Below are positions 16,383 through 24,927 of a stretch of 64,000 nucleotides of DNA, one piece after another. The notes below the pieces were generated by a model. The model saw nothing but the letters and a program-made list of their open reading frames with translations, was not told where the DNA came from and did no database searches. The DNA comes from Streptacidiphilus sp. ASG 303 (GTDB lineage: Bacteria; Actinomycetota; Actinomycetes; Streptomycetales; Streptomycetaceae), in contig NZ_JAJLRA010000002.1 of the NCBI RefSeq assembly GCF_020991365.1, positions 62,001 to 126,000 of the forward strand. The letters run 5' to 3'. The translations under genes and the position numbers were made by a program. The number at the start of each line of letters is the position of its first letter. Position 1 is the first letter of the stretch.

Positions 16383-17495
16383 GTGAAGCGTCCGACCATG
16401 GCGGACATCGCCCGCCGTGCAGGTGTGACCAAGGCCGCCGTCTCCTTCGCCCTCAACGGCAGACCCGGGGTCTCCGACCCCACCCGCCGCCGCATCCTCG
16501 CCATCGCCGACGAGCTGGGCTGGCAGCCCAACAGCGCCGCCCGCGCCCTCTCCGACGGCCGGGCCGGCGCCTTCGGCCTCGTCGTCGACCGGCCCGCCCG
16601 CATGCTGGGCCTGGAGCCGTTCTTCATGCAGCTGATCTCCGGCATCCAGGCCGAGCTGTCCGCCGACGGCACGCCGCTGCTGTTCACCGTGGCCGAGGAC
16701 CAGCGGGCCGAGATCGCCACCTACCGCTCCTGGTGGGCGCAGCGCCGGGTGGACGGCGTCTTCCTGGTGGACGTGCAGCTGGAGGACGCCCGGGTGCCCG
16801 TCCTGGAGGAGCTGGGCATGCCCACGGTGGTGATCGGCGCGCCCGTCGGGACCGGGCGGCTGCCCGCCGCGTGGAGCGACGACGCGGCGGCGGCCGGCAC
16901 CGCCCTGCGGCACCTGGCGGCGCTCGGGCACCGGCGCGTGGGGCGGGTCTGCGGGCCCGCCCACCTGCGGCACACCGAGATCCGCTCGGCGGCGGTCGCG
17001 CGGCTGGCCCCGGAGCTCGGCATGGAGTGCGCGACGGTGGCCACCGACTACAGCGCGGACGAGGGCGCCGCGGCGGCCCGCACCCTGCTGACCAGGCCGG
17101 ACCCGCCGACGGCGATACTCTTCGACAGCGACCTGACCGCCGTGTCGGGGCTGACGGCGGCCCAGGCGATGGGCCTGCGGGTGCCGGAGGACGTGTCCGT
17201 GGTGGGGTGGGGCGACTCGGCGCTCTGCGAACTGGTGCACCCGCCGCTGACGGCGCTCAGCCGCGACGTCGCCGCCCACGGGGGCCACGCGGCCCGCATG
17301 CTCCGTGCGGCGGCCGGGGGCGCCCGGGTGGCGGACCTGGAGGACGAGGCGGCCCGGCTGGTCCTGCGCGGCTCCACGGGACCGGCCCCCGTCACCGCCG
17401 CCGCGGGGGCCGCCGCGGGGGCCGCGGCCGGGGGCGGCACGCAGGGCGCGAACGCGCCCGGACCCGGGCAGCGGCAGACCGTTGCAGAGCTGTGA
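16383..17495 (+). CDS. LacI family transcriptional regulator (paralogue 2)
   Basis: A 370-residue LacI regulator with HTH TMADIARRAGVTKAAVSFAL, hinge ELGWQPNSAARALSDG and a sugar-binding core including the GWGDSALCELVHPPLTALS region. The GTG start follows a sequence with little Shine-Dalgarno character. The first 60 residues are almost identical to LacI paralogue 1, so both probably recognise related operators. The C-terminal 45 residues are Ala/Gly-rich and absent from the paralogue. It lies between the divergent importer operon and the GH5 gene and is the best candidate repressor for the AACCGGTT sites at 16310, 17497 and 17548. Confidence 0.92.
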   Translation: MKRPTMADIARRAGVTKAAVSFALNGRPGVSDPTRRRILAIADELGWQPNSAARALSDGRAGAFGLVVDRPARMLGLEPFFMQLISGIQAELSADGTPLLFTVAEDQRAEIATYRSWWAQRRVDGVFLVDVQLEDARVPVLEELGMPTVVIGAPVGTGRLPAAWSDDAAAAGTALRHLAALGHRRVGRVCGPAHLRHTEIRSAAVARLAPELGMECATVATDYSADEGAAAARTLLTRPDPPTAILFDSDLTAVSGLTAAQAMGLRVPEDVSVVGWGDSALCELVHPPLTALSRDVAAHGGHAARMLRAAAGGARVADLEDEAARLVLRGSTGPAPVTAAAGAAAGAAAGGGTQGANAPGPGQRQTVAEL

Positions 17496-17496
17496 T

Positions 17497-17510
17497 GTAA
17501 ACCGGTTTAC
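17497..17510. promoter_or_regulatory. Operator palindrome GTAAACCGGTTTAC
   Basis: A perfect 14-bp palindrome immediately after the LacI paralogue 2 stop and 30 bp upstream of the GH5 promoter -35 box. It shares the AACCGGTT core with the sites at 16310 and 17548. Length, symmetry and CG centre fit LacI-family operators. Confidence 0.75.
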
Positions 17511-17539
17511 GGGCCGCCCCCGCAAATGCACCTGAAGGG

Positions 17540-17568
17540 TTGACACTAAACCGGTGCAGTGCTTGCAT
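17540..17568 (+). promoter_or_regulatory. GH5 gene promoter with operator in the spacer
   Basis: TTGACA (17540-17545), a 17-bp spacer and TTGCAT (17563-17568; weak -10). The spacer carries ACTAAACCGGTGCAGT, an imperfect palindrome with the AAACCGGT core seen at 17497-17510. A repressor bound there would block RNA polymerase directly. The two sites are about 48 bp apart centre to centre. Confidence 0.7.
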
Positions 17569-17569
17569 C

Positions 17570-18034
17570 GTGCTGCTGCCCGCGGGGCCGCCCGTCCGCA
17601 ACGGGCCCGTCCGGGACGCCCGCCCGCCGTGCCGCACGGCGGCGGCCGGTGCGGTGCCCCGCACCGCGCGCCCCCGACCCTCCGACCCCTGGCCCCGACC
17701 CCCTGCCCGGCGGCACCGGGCCCCGGCGGCCCGTGCACCCGGCAGCCGGCACACCCCGGTCCGCGCACCCGCCCGCCCGCTCCGCCGGGGCGGGACCGGC
17801 CGGCACGGCTCCGCCCGGCGGACCCGCCCCGCACGCCCCCCGGACGTCCGGGAACGGCGGGCACGGCCGGGCCGCACCCCGCACCCCCGCACCCCCGCAC
17901 CCCCGCACCCGGCACCCCGCCCGGCACCGCACCGTGCCCCGGCAGACCCGCCCCGCCCGCACCCGCACCCGCACCCGCACCCGCCCGTACACGTGCCCGT
18001 GCACGTCCGCACACGTCCGAAGGGGACCCCGCCC
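17570..18034 (+). other. Long C-rich leader of the GH5 gene with short tandem repeats
   Basis: About 465 nt between the promoter and the GH5 ATG. It is stop-free in the gene's frame but translates only as Pro/Arg/His/Ala low-complexity sequence and has no start with a ribosome-binding site, so I read it as untranslated leader. It contains gcacccccgcaccccc-type repeats (about 17878-17913) and a cccgca hexamer array (about 17950-17985). Confidence 0.55.
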
Positions 18035-19966
18035 ATGCTGCGCAACTCCGCCCGGCTCACCGACGCCGACGGAAACCCGGTCACCTGGCTCGGCGCCAAC
18101 TACTGGTCCCGCACCGGCGGCCCGCTGATGTGGCGCTCCTACGACCCGCAGGTCGTCGAGGAGGAGCTGCTCGCGCTGCGCGACCACGGCATGAACGTGA
18201 CCCGGTCCTTCTACTACTGGCCGGACTTCATGCCCACGCCTCACACCGTCGACGAGGAGAAGTGCGCGCACTTCGCCGACTTCCTGGACCGCCACCGGGC
18301 GCTCGGCATGTCCACCATCCCCACCTTCATCGTCGGCCACATGTCCGGCGAGAACTGGGACCCCTCCTGGCGGGGCGGCCGCGACCTGTACACCGACGTG
18401 TGGATGGTGGCCCGTCAGGCCTGGTTCGCCGGCGAGATGGTCCGCCGGTTCAAGGACCACCCGGCGGTCGCCGGCTGGCTGGTCTCCAACGAGATGCCGA
18501 TCTACGGCGAGGCCACCCGCGACCGCGAGTCCGTCTCCTCCTGGGCCCAGATCGTCGTCGACGCCGTGCGCGCCGCCGGCGGCACCCAGCCGGTCTCGCT
18601 GGGCGACGGCGCCTGGGGGAGGGAGAACACCGGGCACGAGAACGGCTTCTCCGTGCGGCACTCCGCCGAGATCTGCGACTTCCTCGGCCCGCACGTCTAC
18701 CGCATGGAGGACGACCCGGTCCGCCAGCACCACGCGGCCGCCTGGGTCTGCGAGCTGACCGGCACCTTCGGCCGGCCGGTGGTGCTGGAGGAGTTCGGCG
18801 TCAGCTCCGACTTCGTCTCCGGCGACAAGGCCGCCCGCTACTACCGCCAGGTGCTGCACAACACGCTGCTGGCCGGCGCCACCGGCTGGATCGCCTGGAA
18901 CAACACCGACTACGACGACCTGCGCCACCAGCCCCCGTACTCGCACCACGCCTTCGAGATGCACTTCGGCCTCGTCGACCGGCACGGGCGGCCCAAGCCG
19001 CAGCTGCGGGAGTTCAAGGAGTTCACGGAGGTGCTGGAGCGGGTGGGCTTCGGGCACACCTCCCGGCCGGACAGCGACACCGCCCTGGTCGTCTCCTCCT
19101 ACCTGGACACCCCCTACCCCTTCACCCGCGAGGAGGACGGCGACCACGTCTACAGCGCCGCCCGCCAGGCGTGGGTGGCGGGCCGGCTCGCCGACCTCGC
19201 CCCCGCCGTCACCCGCGAGAGCGACGGCCTGGCCGACGACGCCCGGCTGTACCTGGTGCCCTCCGCCAAGCAGCTGCTCTCCCCCACCTGGTACGCGCTG
19301 GAGGACCGCGCCCGGGCCGGCGCCACCGTGTACGTCTCCTACTGCCCCGGCGCCCACGACGAGCAGCGCGGCCCCTGGTACGCCCACCTCGACGAGCTGT
19401 TCGGGGTGCGGCACCAGCTGGAGTACGGCCTGGTGGACCCGATCGAGGACGACGAGGTGGTCCTCACCTTCACCCGGGCCTTCGGCAGCCTCCCGGAGGG
19501 CGCGAAGCTGACCTTCAGGGCCGCCGGCACCCCCGACAGCCGGGTCTTCCTCCCCGTGGAGCCCGACGGCGCCGAGGTCCTCGCGGTGGACGGCCGCGGC
19601 CGCCCCGCGCTGCTGCTGCGCCGGGTCGGCGAGGGCGCGACCGTGCTGTGCACCTACCCCCTGGAGCACATGGCGGCGGTGACGCCGCGGGTCAACCCCG
19701 AGGACACCGCCGTGCTGTACGACGCCCTGGGCGCGTACGCGGGCGTGCGGCGGCCCGTGGCCGTCGCCGACCCGCGGGTCGCCGTCGACCGGCTGGTGCA
19801 CGAGGACGGCCGCACCTTCGTCTGGCTGGTCAGCCAGGCGGTCGAGGAGCTGACCGTCAAGCCGGCCGTCGGGAACGGCACCCTGCACGACCTCGACGGC
19901 GCCGCCGTGGACGCGGTGACCCTGCCCGCGTACGGGGTCCGGGTGCTGGAGCTGCGCACGGCCTGA
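18035..19966 (+). CDS. GH5-like (cellulase/mannanase clan A) glycoside hydrolase
   Basis: A 643-residue intracellular glycosidase without a signal peptide. The clan GH-A (beta/alpha)8 barrel occupies about residues 1-360. It includes the acid/base motif LVSNEMP (Glu153) and the nucleophile in VVLEEFG (Glu253). A Trp/Asn pair (WIAWNNTDYDD) follows in the barrel. Residues 370-640 resemble the glutamine-amidotransferase-like and beta-sandwich tail seen in beta-mannosidase/beta-galactosidase relatives. ATG at 18035 is preceded by GAAGGGGA. Being cytosolic, it would cleave imported oligosaccharides, consistent with the adjacent importer and LacI repressor. The bond specificity (beta-mannoside, glucoside or other) cannot be settled from sequence. 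Confidence 0.88.
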   Translation: MLRNSARLTDADGNPVTWLGANYWSRTGGPLMWRSYDPQVVEEELLALRDHGMNVTRSFYYWPDFMPTPHTVDEEKCAHFADFLDRHRALGMSTIPTFIVGHMSGENWDPSWRGGRDLYTDVWMVARQAWFAGEMVRRFKDHPAVAGWLVSNEMPIYGEATRDRESVSSWAQIVVDAVRAAGGTQPVSLGDGAWGRENTGHENGFSVRHSAEICDFLGPHVYRMEDDPVRQHHAAAWVCELTGTFGRPVVLEEFGVSSDFVSGDKAARYYRQVLHNTLLAGATGWIAWNNTDYDDLRHQPPYSHHAFEMHFGLVDRHGRPKPQLREFKEFTEVLERVGFGHTSRPDSDTALVVSSYLDTPYPFTREEDGDHVYSAARQAWVAGRLADLAPAVTRESDGLADDARLYLVPSAKQLLSPTWYALEDRARAGATVYVSYCPGAHDEQRGPWYAHLDELFGVRHQLEYGLVDPIEDDEVVLTFTRAFGSLPEGAKLTFRAAGTPDSRVFLPVEPDGAEVLAVDGRGRPALLLRRVGEGATVLCTYPLEHMAAVTPRVNPEDTAVLYDALGAYAGVRRPVAVADPRVAVDRLVHEDGRTFVWLVSQAVEELTVKPAVGNGTLHDLDGAAVDAVTLPAYGVRVLELRTA

Positions 19967-20061
19967 GCCGGGCGGCCCGCCCCGCAGGCCCGGCCCCCGC
20001 CGGGCGGGCGGTGCCGTGCCCGTACGATCGGGCCCGCGCCGCCCGCCCGCCCGCACCGCGC

Positions 20062-20097
20062 CGCCGGGCGGCCCGTCCGCGACCGGGCCGCCCGGCG
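20062..20097 (+). terminator. Stem-loop between GH5 and CE7 genes
   Basis: A perfect 14-bp stem (20062-20075 with 20084-20097) and an 8-nt loop, ending about 28 bp before the esterase ATG. It may terminate or attenuate GH5 transcription. A weak -10-like TACGAT at 20023-20028 leaves open that the esterase also has its own promoter. Confidence 0.55.
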
Positions 20098-20125
20098 CAC
20101 CGCCCGACCACGCCAGGAGGAGCCC

Positions 20126-21106
20126 ATGCCGCTCACCGACCTCCCCCTCGACGCACTGCGCGACTACCGCCCCGACCTGCCCGCCCCGGCCGGCTTCGAC
20201 GCCTTCTGGGCCGAGACCCTGGACGAGGCCCGGGAGCACGGCGGATCCCCGGCCGTCTCCCCCGTCCGCGACCACCTGCTGCCCGCCCTGGAGGTGCACG
20301 ACGTGCGCTTCCCCGGCTGGAACGGCGAACCCGTCGCCGCCTGGCTGCTGCTGCCGCGGGACGCCGGGAGCCCGCTGCCGCTCGTGGTGAAGTACATGGG
20401 CTACAGCGGCGGCCGGGGCCTGCCCACCGACCACGTGCTGATGCCGGCCGCCGGCTACGCCCACCTCGTCGTGGACAGCCGCGGCCAGGGCCACGACACC
20501 CCCGACCACGGCACGGGCCAGGGCACGCAGTGGGTCGAGGGCGTGATGACCCGCGGCATCGAGGACCCGCGCAACCACTACTACCGGCGGCTGGTCACCG
20601 ACTGCGTGCGCGCCGTCGACGCGGCCCGGGCGCTCCCCGGGGTGGACCCGGAGCGGGTCGTCGTCTCGGGCGCCAGCCAGGGCGGCGGCCTCGCCCTGGC
20701 GGTGGCCGGGCTGGCGGGCGACCTGGTGCGGGCCGCGCTGGTCGACGTGCCGTTCCTCTGCCACTACCGGCGCGGCGCCGACGTGGCGTCCGACGGCCCC
20801 TACCTGGAGCTCGTGCAGTACCTGCGGCGGCACAGCCAGGGGATGGCGGAGACCGCCTTCGCCACGCTGGACCACTTCGACGGCGTGCACTTCGCCGCCC
20901 GTGCGACCGCCCCGGCGCTGTTCAGCGTGGGGCTGATGGACCCGGTCTGCCCGCCGTCCACCGTCTTCGCCGCCTACCACCGCTACGCGGGCGAGCGGGA
21001 CATCCGGGTCTGGCGCTACGCCGACCACGGCGGCGGGTACGGCGCGAACCCGCCGGAGCAGCTGGCGTGGCTGCGCGGCCAGGGGCTGGCCCCCAAGCCC
21101 GCCTGA
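20126..21106 (+). CDS. CE7 acetyl esterase (acetylxylan esterase / cephalosporin deacetylase)
   Basis: A 326-residue alpha/beta hydrolase of CE7 length. The family triplet is complete: RGQG (119-122), nucleophile GASQGG (Ser184), and Asp272 in GLMDPVCPP with His301. There is no signal peptide, so it deacetylates sugars inside the cell, as known CE7 enzymes do with short acetylated oligosaccharides. AGGAGGAG precedes the ATG. It follows the GH5 gene, so the pair would deacetylate and hydrolyse what the importer brings in. Confidence 0.92.
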   Translation: MPLTDLPLDALRDYRPDLPAPAGFDAFWAETLDEAREHGGSPAVSPVRDHLLPALEVHDVRFPGWNGEPVAAWLLLPRDAGSPLPLVVKYMGYSGGRGLPTDHVLMPAAGYAHLVVDSRGQGHDTPDHGTGQGTQWVEGVMTRGIEDPRNHYYRRLVTDCVRAVDAARALPGVDPERVVVSGASQGGGLALAVAGLAGDLVRAALVDVPFLCHYRRGADVASDGPYLELVQYLRRHSQGMAETAFATLDHFDGVHFAARATAPALFSVGLMDPVCPPSTVFAAYHRYAGERDIRVWRYADHGGGYGANPPEQLAWLRGQGLAPKPA

Positions 21107-21180
21107 CGGACGGTCACCCGCTGTCCGGGAGGGCCCCCGGGACCGCCGCCGACGCGGGATCAGCGGTGCGGGGCGCGCGA

Positions 21181-21984
21181 TCAGAGGTCGAGGTCGACCA
21201 CCACCGGGGCGTGGTCCGAGGTGCCCTTGCCCTTGCGGGCCTCCCGGTCGACGTAGGCGTCGGAGACCGCGTCGGCGAACGGCCGGTTGCCGTAGACCAG
21301 GTCGATCCGCATGCCGTTGTTCTTGGGGAAGGCCAGCTGCCGGTAGTCCCAGTAGGTGTACGGGTGGTCGTACTTGAGGGGCCGCGGCACCACGTCGGAG
21401 AGCCCCGTGGCGCGCAGCGCGGCGAGGGCGTCCCGCTCGGCGGGGGTGACGTGGGTGGAGCCCTCGAAGACGGAGCGGTCCCAGACGTCCTCGTCGGCGG
21501 GGGCGACGTTGAAGTCGCCGAGGACGGCGAAGGGGCGCCCGCCCGCGGCGTCGTCGGCGACCGAGGCGCGCAGGGCCTCCAGCCACTCCAGCTTGTAGGC
21601 GTAGTGCGCGTGGCCGACCTCGCGGCCGTTGGGCACGTACACCGACCAGACGCGGACCGGGCCGCAGGTCGCGGCGACGGCGCGCGGCTCGACCTCGGGG
21701 ATCATGGCGCCGTCGGCGAGGTAGCCGGGCTGGCTGGGCAGGCCGCGGACGACGTCGTCCAGGCCGATCCGGGAGACGACCGCGACGCCGTTCCACCGGC
21801 CGGTGCCGTGGGCGGCGGTCTCGTACCCCAGCTCCTTGACCGCGTCGTGGGGGAACGCCTCGGTCGAGCACTTGAGCTCCTGGAGGCAGACCACGTCGGG
21901 CCGGGCGCCCTCCAGCCACTCCAGGAACTTCGGGAGCCGTGCGGTGATGGAGTTGATGTTCCAGGTGGCGATGCGGACGGTCAC
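21181..21984 (-). CDS. xthA: Exodeoxyribonuclease III (AP endonuclease)
   Basis: A 267-residue Mg-dependent nuclease of the EEP superfamily for base-excision repair. Motifs in order: WNINSI (Asn ligand), LQELKC (Glu), VYVPNGREVGH (Tyr), VLGDFNVAP (Asp/Asn) and the catalytic SDHAPVV at the C-terminus. The GTG start at 21984 matches where the family begins. The large open frame continuing upstream is only a shadow of the gamma-glutamyltransferase gene. It stands alone on the minus strand, convergent with the CE7 gene. Confidence 0.95.
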   Translation of the reverse strand: MTVRIATWNINSITARLPKFLEWLEGARPDVVCLQELKCSTEAFPHDAVKELGYETAAHGTGRWNGVAVVSRIGLDDVVRGLPSQPGYLADGAMIPEVEPRAVAATCGPVRVWSVYVPNGREVGHAHYAYKLEWLEALRASVADDAAGGRPFAVLGDFNVAPADEDVWDRSVFEGSTHVTPAERDALAALRATGLSDVVPRPLKYDHPYTYWDYRQLAFPKNNGMRIDLVYGNRPFADAVSDAYVDREARKGKGTSDHAPVVVDLDL

Positions 21985-22226
21985 GGCGGGCGGGCCTCCG
22001 GGCGGTGCGGACGTCGGGCCGGGGCGCCGGGCCTGACGGCCCGGGACACCCCGGTCCAAAGCTACCGCCGCCCTCCGACAACGGGGGGACGCGGCCGGGG
22101 GGAGCCCCGGAGTCCCGGCGGCCGGGGATCCGGACGGCGTGGGCTCCCGCCGCCCGCCGCCCGCCGGGGGGCGGGCGGCGGGGCGCGGAGCGCGGGCGCG
22201 GGCGCGGGCGCGCCGCCGCCCCCGGG

Positions 22227-24077
22227 TCAGCGCCGGTCGGGCACCACCACGGCGGCCGCGCCGCCGCCGCGGCGCACCGGCTCGGCGGCGGCGAGCCACC
22301 GGCCGTCGGGCAGCCGCTCCACGCCCGTCGCGGCGCCGATCTCGCCCGCGTCGGTGAAGACGTGTCCGATCGCCTCCAGCTTGGCGCGCTCCGGCAGGGC
22401 CAGGAAGGCCGGCTCCGCGCCGGTGGCGGCCGCGTTGCGCTGGCTGGCGCGCGGCGCGGCGATGGCCTGCTCCAGGCTCAGGCCGCGGTCGATGCGGCCG
22501 GTGAGGACCTGGAGCACGGTGGTGATGATGGTGGCGCCGCCGGGCGAGCCCGCCGCGAGGAACGGCCTGCCGTCGCGGAGCACGACCGTCGGGGAGATCG
22601 AGGAGCGCGGGCGCTTGCCCGGGCCGGGCAGGTTGGGGTCGGGCACGCCGGGGACGGCCGGTGTGAAGGAGAAGTCGGTGAGCTCGTTGTTGAGCAGGAA
22701 CCCGCGGCCGGGCACGGTGATGCCGCTGCCGCCGGTCTGCTCGATGGTGAGGGTGTAGGAGACGACGTTCCCCCAGCGGTCGGCGACCGTCAGGTGGGTG
22801 GTGTTGGGCCCCTCGTACGCCTCGGGGGCGCCCTTCCCGGCGGCGGTGCAGCCGGCGGCGCCCGGGTGCCGGGGGTCGCCGGGGGCGAGCGGGCTGGTGA
22901 GGACGTGGTCGGGGGTGATCAGGCAGGCGCGGGAGTCGGCGTACCGCTGGGAGAGGAGCTCCCGGGTGGGGACGTCGGAGAAGCGGGGGTCGCCGACCCA
23001 GCGGTTGCGGTCGGCGAAGGCGATCCGGGACGCCTCCAGGAAGCGGTGGTCGTACTGGACGGCGTCGAGACGGCGGAGGTCGCTGCGCTCCAGGATGTTG
23101 AGGGCCTCGCCGACGGTGGTGCCGCCGGAGGAGGACGGCGCGATGCCGTAGACGTCCAGCCCGCGGTACTCCACGTGGGTGGGCCTCTGCCGGCGGACGC
23201 CGTAGGCGCGCAGGTCGTCCGCGGTCATCCGGCCGGGCCGGACCCTCCGCGTGGCGGCGGGGTCGACGGGCGGGTGCTGCACGGTGCGGACGATGTCGGC
23301 CCCGACGGACCCGCGGTAGAGGGCGGCGGTCCCCTCCCTCCCTAGCTGCCGGTAGGTGGCGGCGAGGTCGGGGTTGCGCAGCGTGGAGCCGACGGCGGGG
23401 GGCGCGCCGCCGGGGAGGAAGAGCTGCCGGGTGGCGGGGAAGTCGCGGAAGCGCGCCTGGTTGGCGGCGGTCTGGTCGCGGAAGGTGGCGTCGACGGTGA
23501 AGCCCCGGTCGGCGATGCGCTCGGCCGGTTTCAGCACGTCGGCGAGGGGTCTGCTGCCCCACAGCCTCAGCGCCCGCTCCCAGGTGGCGGGGGTTCCGGG
23601 GACGCCGACGGAGAGGCCGCTGGTGACGGCGTCGGCGAAGGGCAGCGGCCTGCCGTCCTCCAGGAAGAGGCCGGCGTCGGCGGTGCGGGGGGCGGTCTCG
23701 CGCCCGTCGAGGGTCTGCACCTTGCGGGTGCGGGCGTCGTAGTACACGAGGTACCCGCCGCCGCCGATGCCCGCGGAGTAGGGCTCGGTGACGCCGAGGG
23801 CCGCGGCGGTGGCCACGGCGGCGTCGACGGCGTTGCCGCCGCGGCGCAGGACCTCGATGCCGGCGGCGGTCGCGTCGGCGTCCACGCTCGCCACCGCCCC
23901 GCCCCGCCCGACGGCCTCGGGCGCCTTGGCCGTCGCGTGCGCCCCCGCCGCCCCGCGCACCCCGTCCGGGGGAGGCGGCGCCGCGGGCGAGGCGGTGGCG
24001 CCGGGGGCCGCGGCGAGGGCGGCGGTGAGCGCGGCGGCCAGGGCGAGGGAGGGGGTGAGGCGGGTCAGGACACGCAT
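22227..24077 (-). CDS. ggt: Gamma-glutamyltransferase, secreted
   Basis: A 616-residue precursor that transfers or hydrolyses gamma-glutamyl groups, for example of glutathione. The start at 24077 has AGGAGG with good spacing and opens into a Sec signal peptide (basic MRVLTR, hydrophobic core, Ala-rich cleavage region about 25-30). Family landmarks are GGNAVDAAVA, GIGGGG, and the autoprocessing site PNTTHLTV whose first Thr (about 426) becomes the N-terminal nucleophile of the small subunit. DFSF and the Gly-rich SPGGATI segment follow. Monocistronic. The signal peptide predicts an extracellular or cell-wall location. Confidence 0.95.
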   Translation of the reverse strand: MRVLTRLTPSLALAAALTAALAAAPGATASPAAPPPPDGVRGAAGAHATAKAPEAVGRGGAVASVDADATAAGIEVLRRGGNAVDAAVATAAALGVTEPYSAGIGGGGYLVYYDARTRKVQTLDGRETAPRTADAGLFLEDGRPLPFADAVTSGLSVGVPGTPATWERALRLWGSRPLADVLKPAERIADRGFTVDATFRDQTAANQARFRDFPATRQLFLPGGAPPAVGSTLRNPDLAATYRQLGREGTAALYRGSVGADIVRTVQHPPVDPAATRRVRPGRMTADDLRAYGVRRQRPTHVEYRGLDVYGIAPSSSGGTTVGEALNILERSDLRRLDAVQYDHRFLEASRIAFADRNRWVGDPRFSDVPTRELLSQRYADSRACLITPDHVLTSPLAPGDPRHPGAAGCTAAGKGAPEAYEGPNTTHLTVADRWGNVVSYTLTIEQTGGSGITVPGRGFLLNNELTDFSFTPAVPGVPDPNLPGPGKRPRSSISPTVVLRDGRPFLAAGSPGGATIITTVLQVLTGRIDRGLSLEQAIAAPRASQRNAAATGAEPAFLALPERAKLEAIGHVFTDAGEIGAATGVERLPDGRWLAAAEPVRRGGGAAAVVVPDRR

Positions 24078-24386
24078 GCGTACCTCCTGAGTCGGCGTCC
24101 CGACCGTTCTTTCACAGCCGCCCCGGGGGCACAACAGGGCCTCGCGGGCCTCCGGGGCGCGCGGTCCTCCCGGGAGCGGGGACCGACCGGGGGCGGGGAC
24201 CGACCGGGTGAGGGCGCCGGGGCGACGGCGGGCGGGCGGCGGTGACCGGGTGGCGGTGACCGGATGAGGGGCGCGGCGGGCGCGCCTCCGGGGGCGCGAC
24301 GGCGGCGCCGGGGGCGCGCGGAGGGGGCTCCGGCAGGCGCGCGGAGGCTCCGTGGAGCGGTCGGCGGACGGCACGCCCCGGCAAAA
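24078..24386. other. GC-rich spacer between ggt and the marR operon
   Basis: About 310 bp with short direct repeats such as gggaccgaccggg (two copies near 24180-24210) and ggtgaccgg (two copies near 24241-24260). I see no gene. It should hold the leftward ggt promoter, which I could not pinpoint. Confidence 0.5.
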
Positions 24387-24429
24387 GTTGCTTGAGGCAA
24401 CCAAGGGAGTTATGGTTGCTTCAGGCAAC
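24387..24429 (+). promoter_or_regulatory. Twin MarR operators overlapping the marR promoter
   Basis: Two inverted repeats, GTTGCTTGAGGCAAC (24387-24401) and GTTGCTTCAGGCAAC (24415-24429), identical except for the middle base region, with 28 bp between centres. The first supplies a -35-like TTGCTT (24388-24393); 17 bp further is TATGGT (24411-24416) abutting the second. Binding at either would occlude RNA polymerase, so the MarR-MFS operon is very likely autoregulated and inducible. Confidence 0.85.
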
Positions 24430-24444
24430 TAGATGGAGGCGGTC

Positions 24445-24927
24445 ATGGTCTCGCAGGAGAGCTGCGGGGAGCTGCTGCTGCAGCTCAGCAGCACCGACGC
24501 GCTGATCAGGACCTTCAAACGCGAACTGCGGCCCGGCGGCCCGCGGGGCGGCTTCGCCCTGCTCGCGGCGCTGCACCGCTGCGGCGGACTCCGGGTCGGC
24601 GACCTGGCGGAGCTCTTCGAGATCGACGTGTCGGCGGCCAGCCGGCAGCTCGCCGACCTGGAGGAGCGCGGCTGGGCGGAGCGCGTCCCCAACCCGCAGG
24701 ACCGGCGCTCCTGGCACGCCCGGCTGACCCCGGAGGGCGAGCGCGTCGCCCGGGAGCGCACGGCCCGGGCCCGCGACCTGCTGGCCGAGGCCATCGCCGA
24801 CTGGCCCGAGGAGGACGCCGCCGCACTGGCGGACCTCCTCGGCCGCCTCCGCACGAGCTTCGACGCGCGCCGCGTGCGCGTACCGGACCACCCCTCCCGC
24901 ACGGCTTCGGGAGCGAAAGGACTCTGA
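24445..24927 (+). CDS. MarR family transcriptional regulator
   Basis: A 160-residue winged-helix regulator: recognition region RVGDLAELFEIDVSAASRQL and wing NPQDRRSWHARLTPEG, with flanking dimerisation helices. The ATG at 24445 is preferred over the in-frame ATG at 24433 because GGAGG (24435-24439) sits 5 nt upstream of the former and overlaps the latter. Its stop overlaps the MFS start (TGATG), so the two are translationally coupled. The likely ligand is a substrate of the exporter. Confidence 0.92.
   Translation: MVSQESCGELLLQLSSTDALIRTFKRELRPGGPRGGFALLAALHRCGGLRVGDLAELFEIDVSAASRQLADLEERGWAERVPNPQDRRSWHARLTPEGERVARERTARARDLLAEAIADWPEEDAAALADLLGRLRTSFDARRVRVPDHPSRTASGAKGL

Noticed and set aside
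17540-18034. N-terminal extension of the GH5 protein from a TTG at 17540
   Set aside because: That TTG is the -35 box of the promoter. The extension is Pro/Arg/His repeats, and a good ribosome-binding site precedes the ATG at 18035.
24433-24435. Upstream ATG as the marR start
   Set aside because: It overlaps the GGAGG that correctly spaces the ATG at 24445, so it has no ribosome-binding site of its own.
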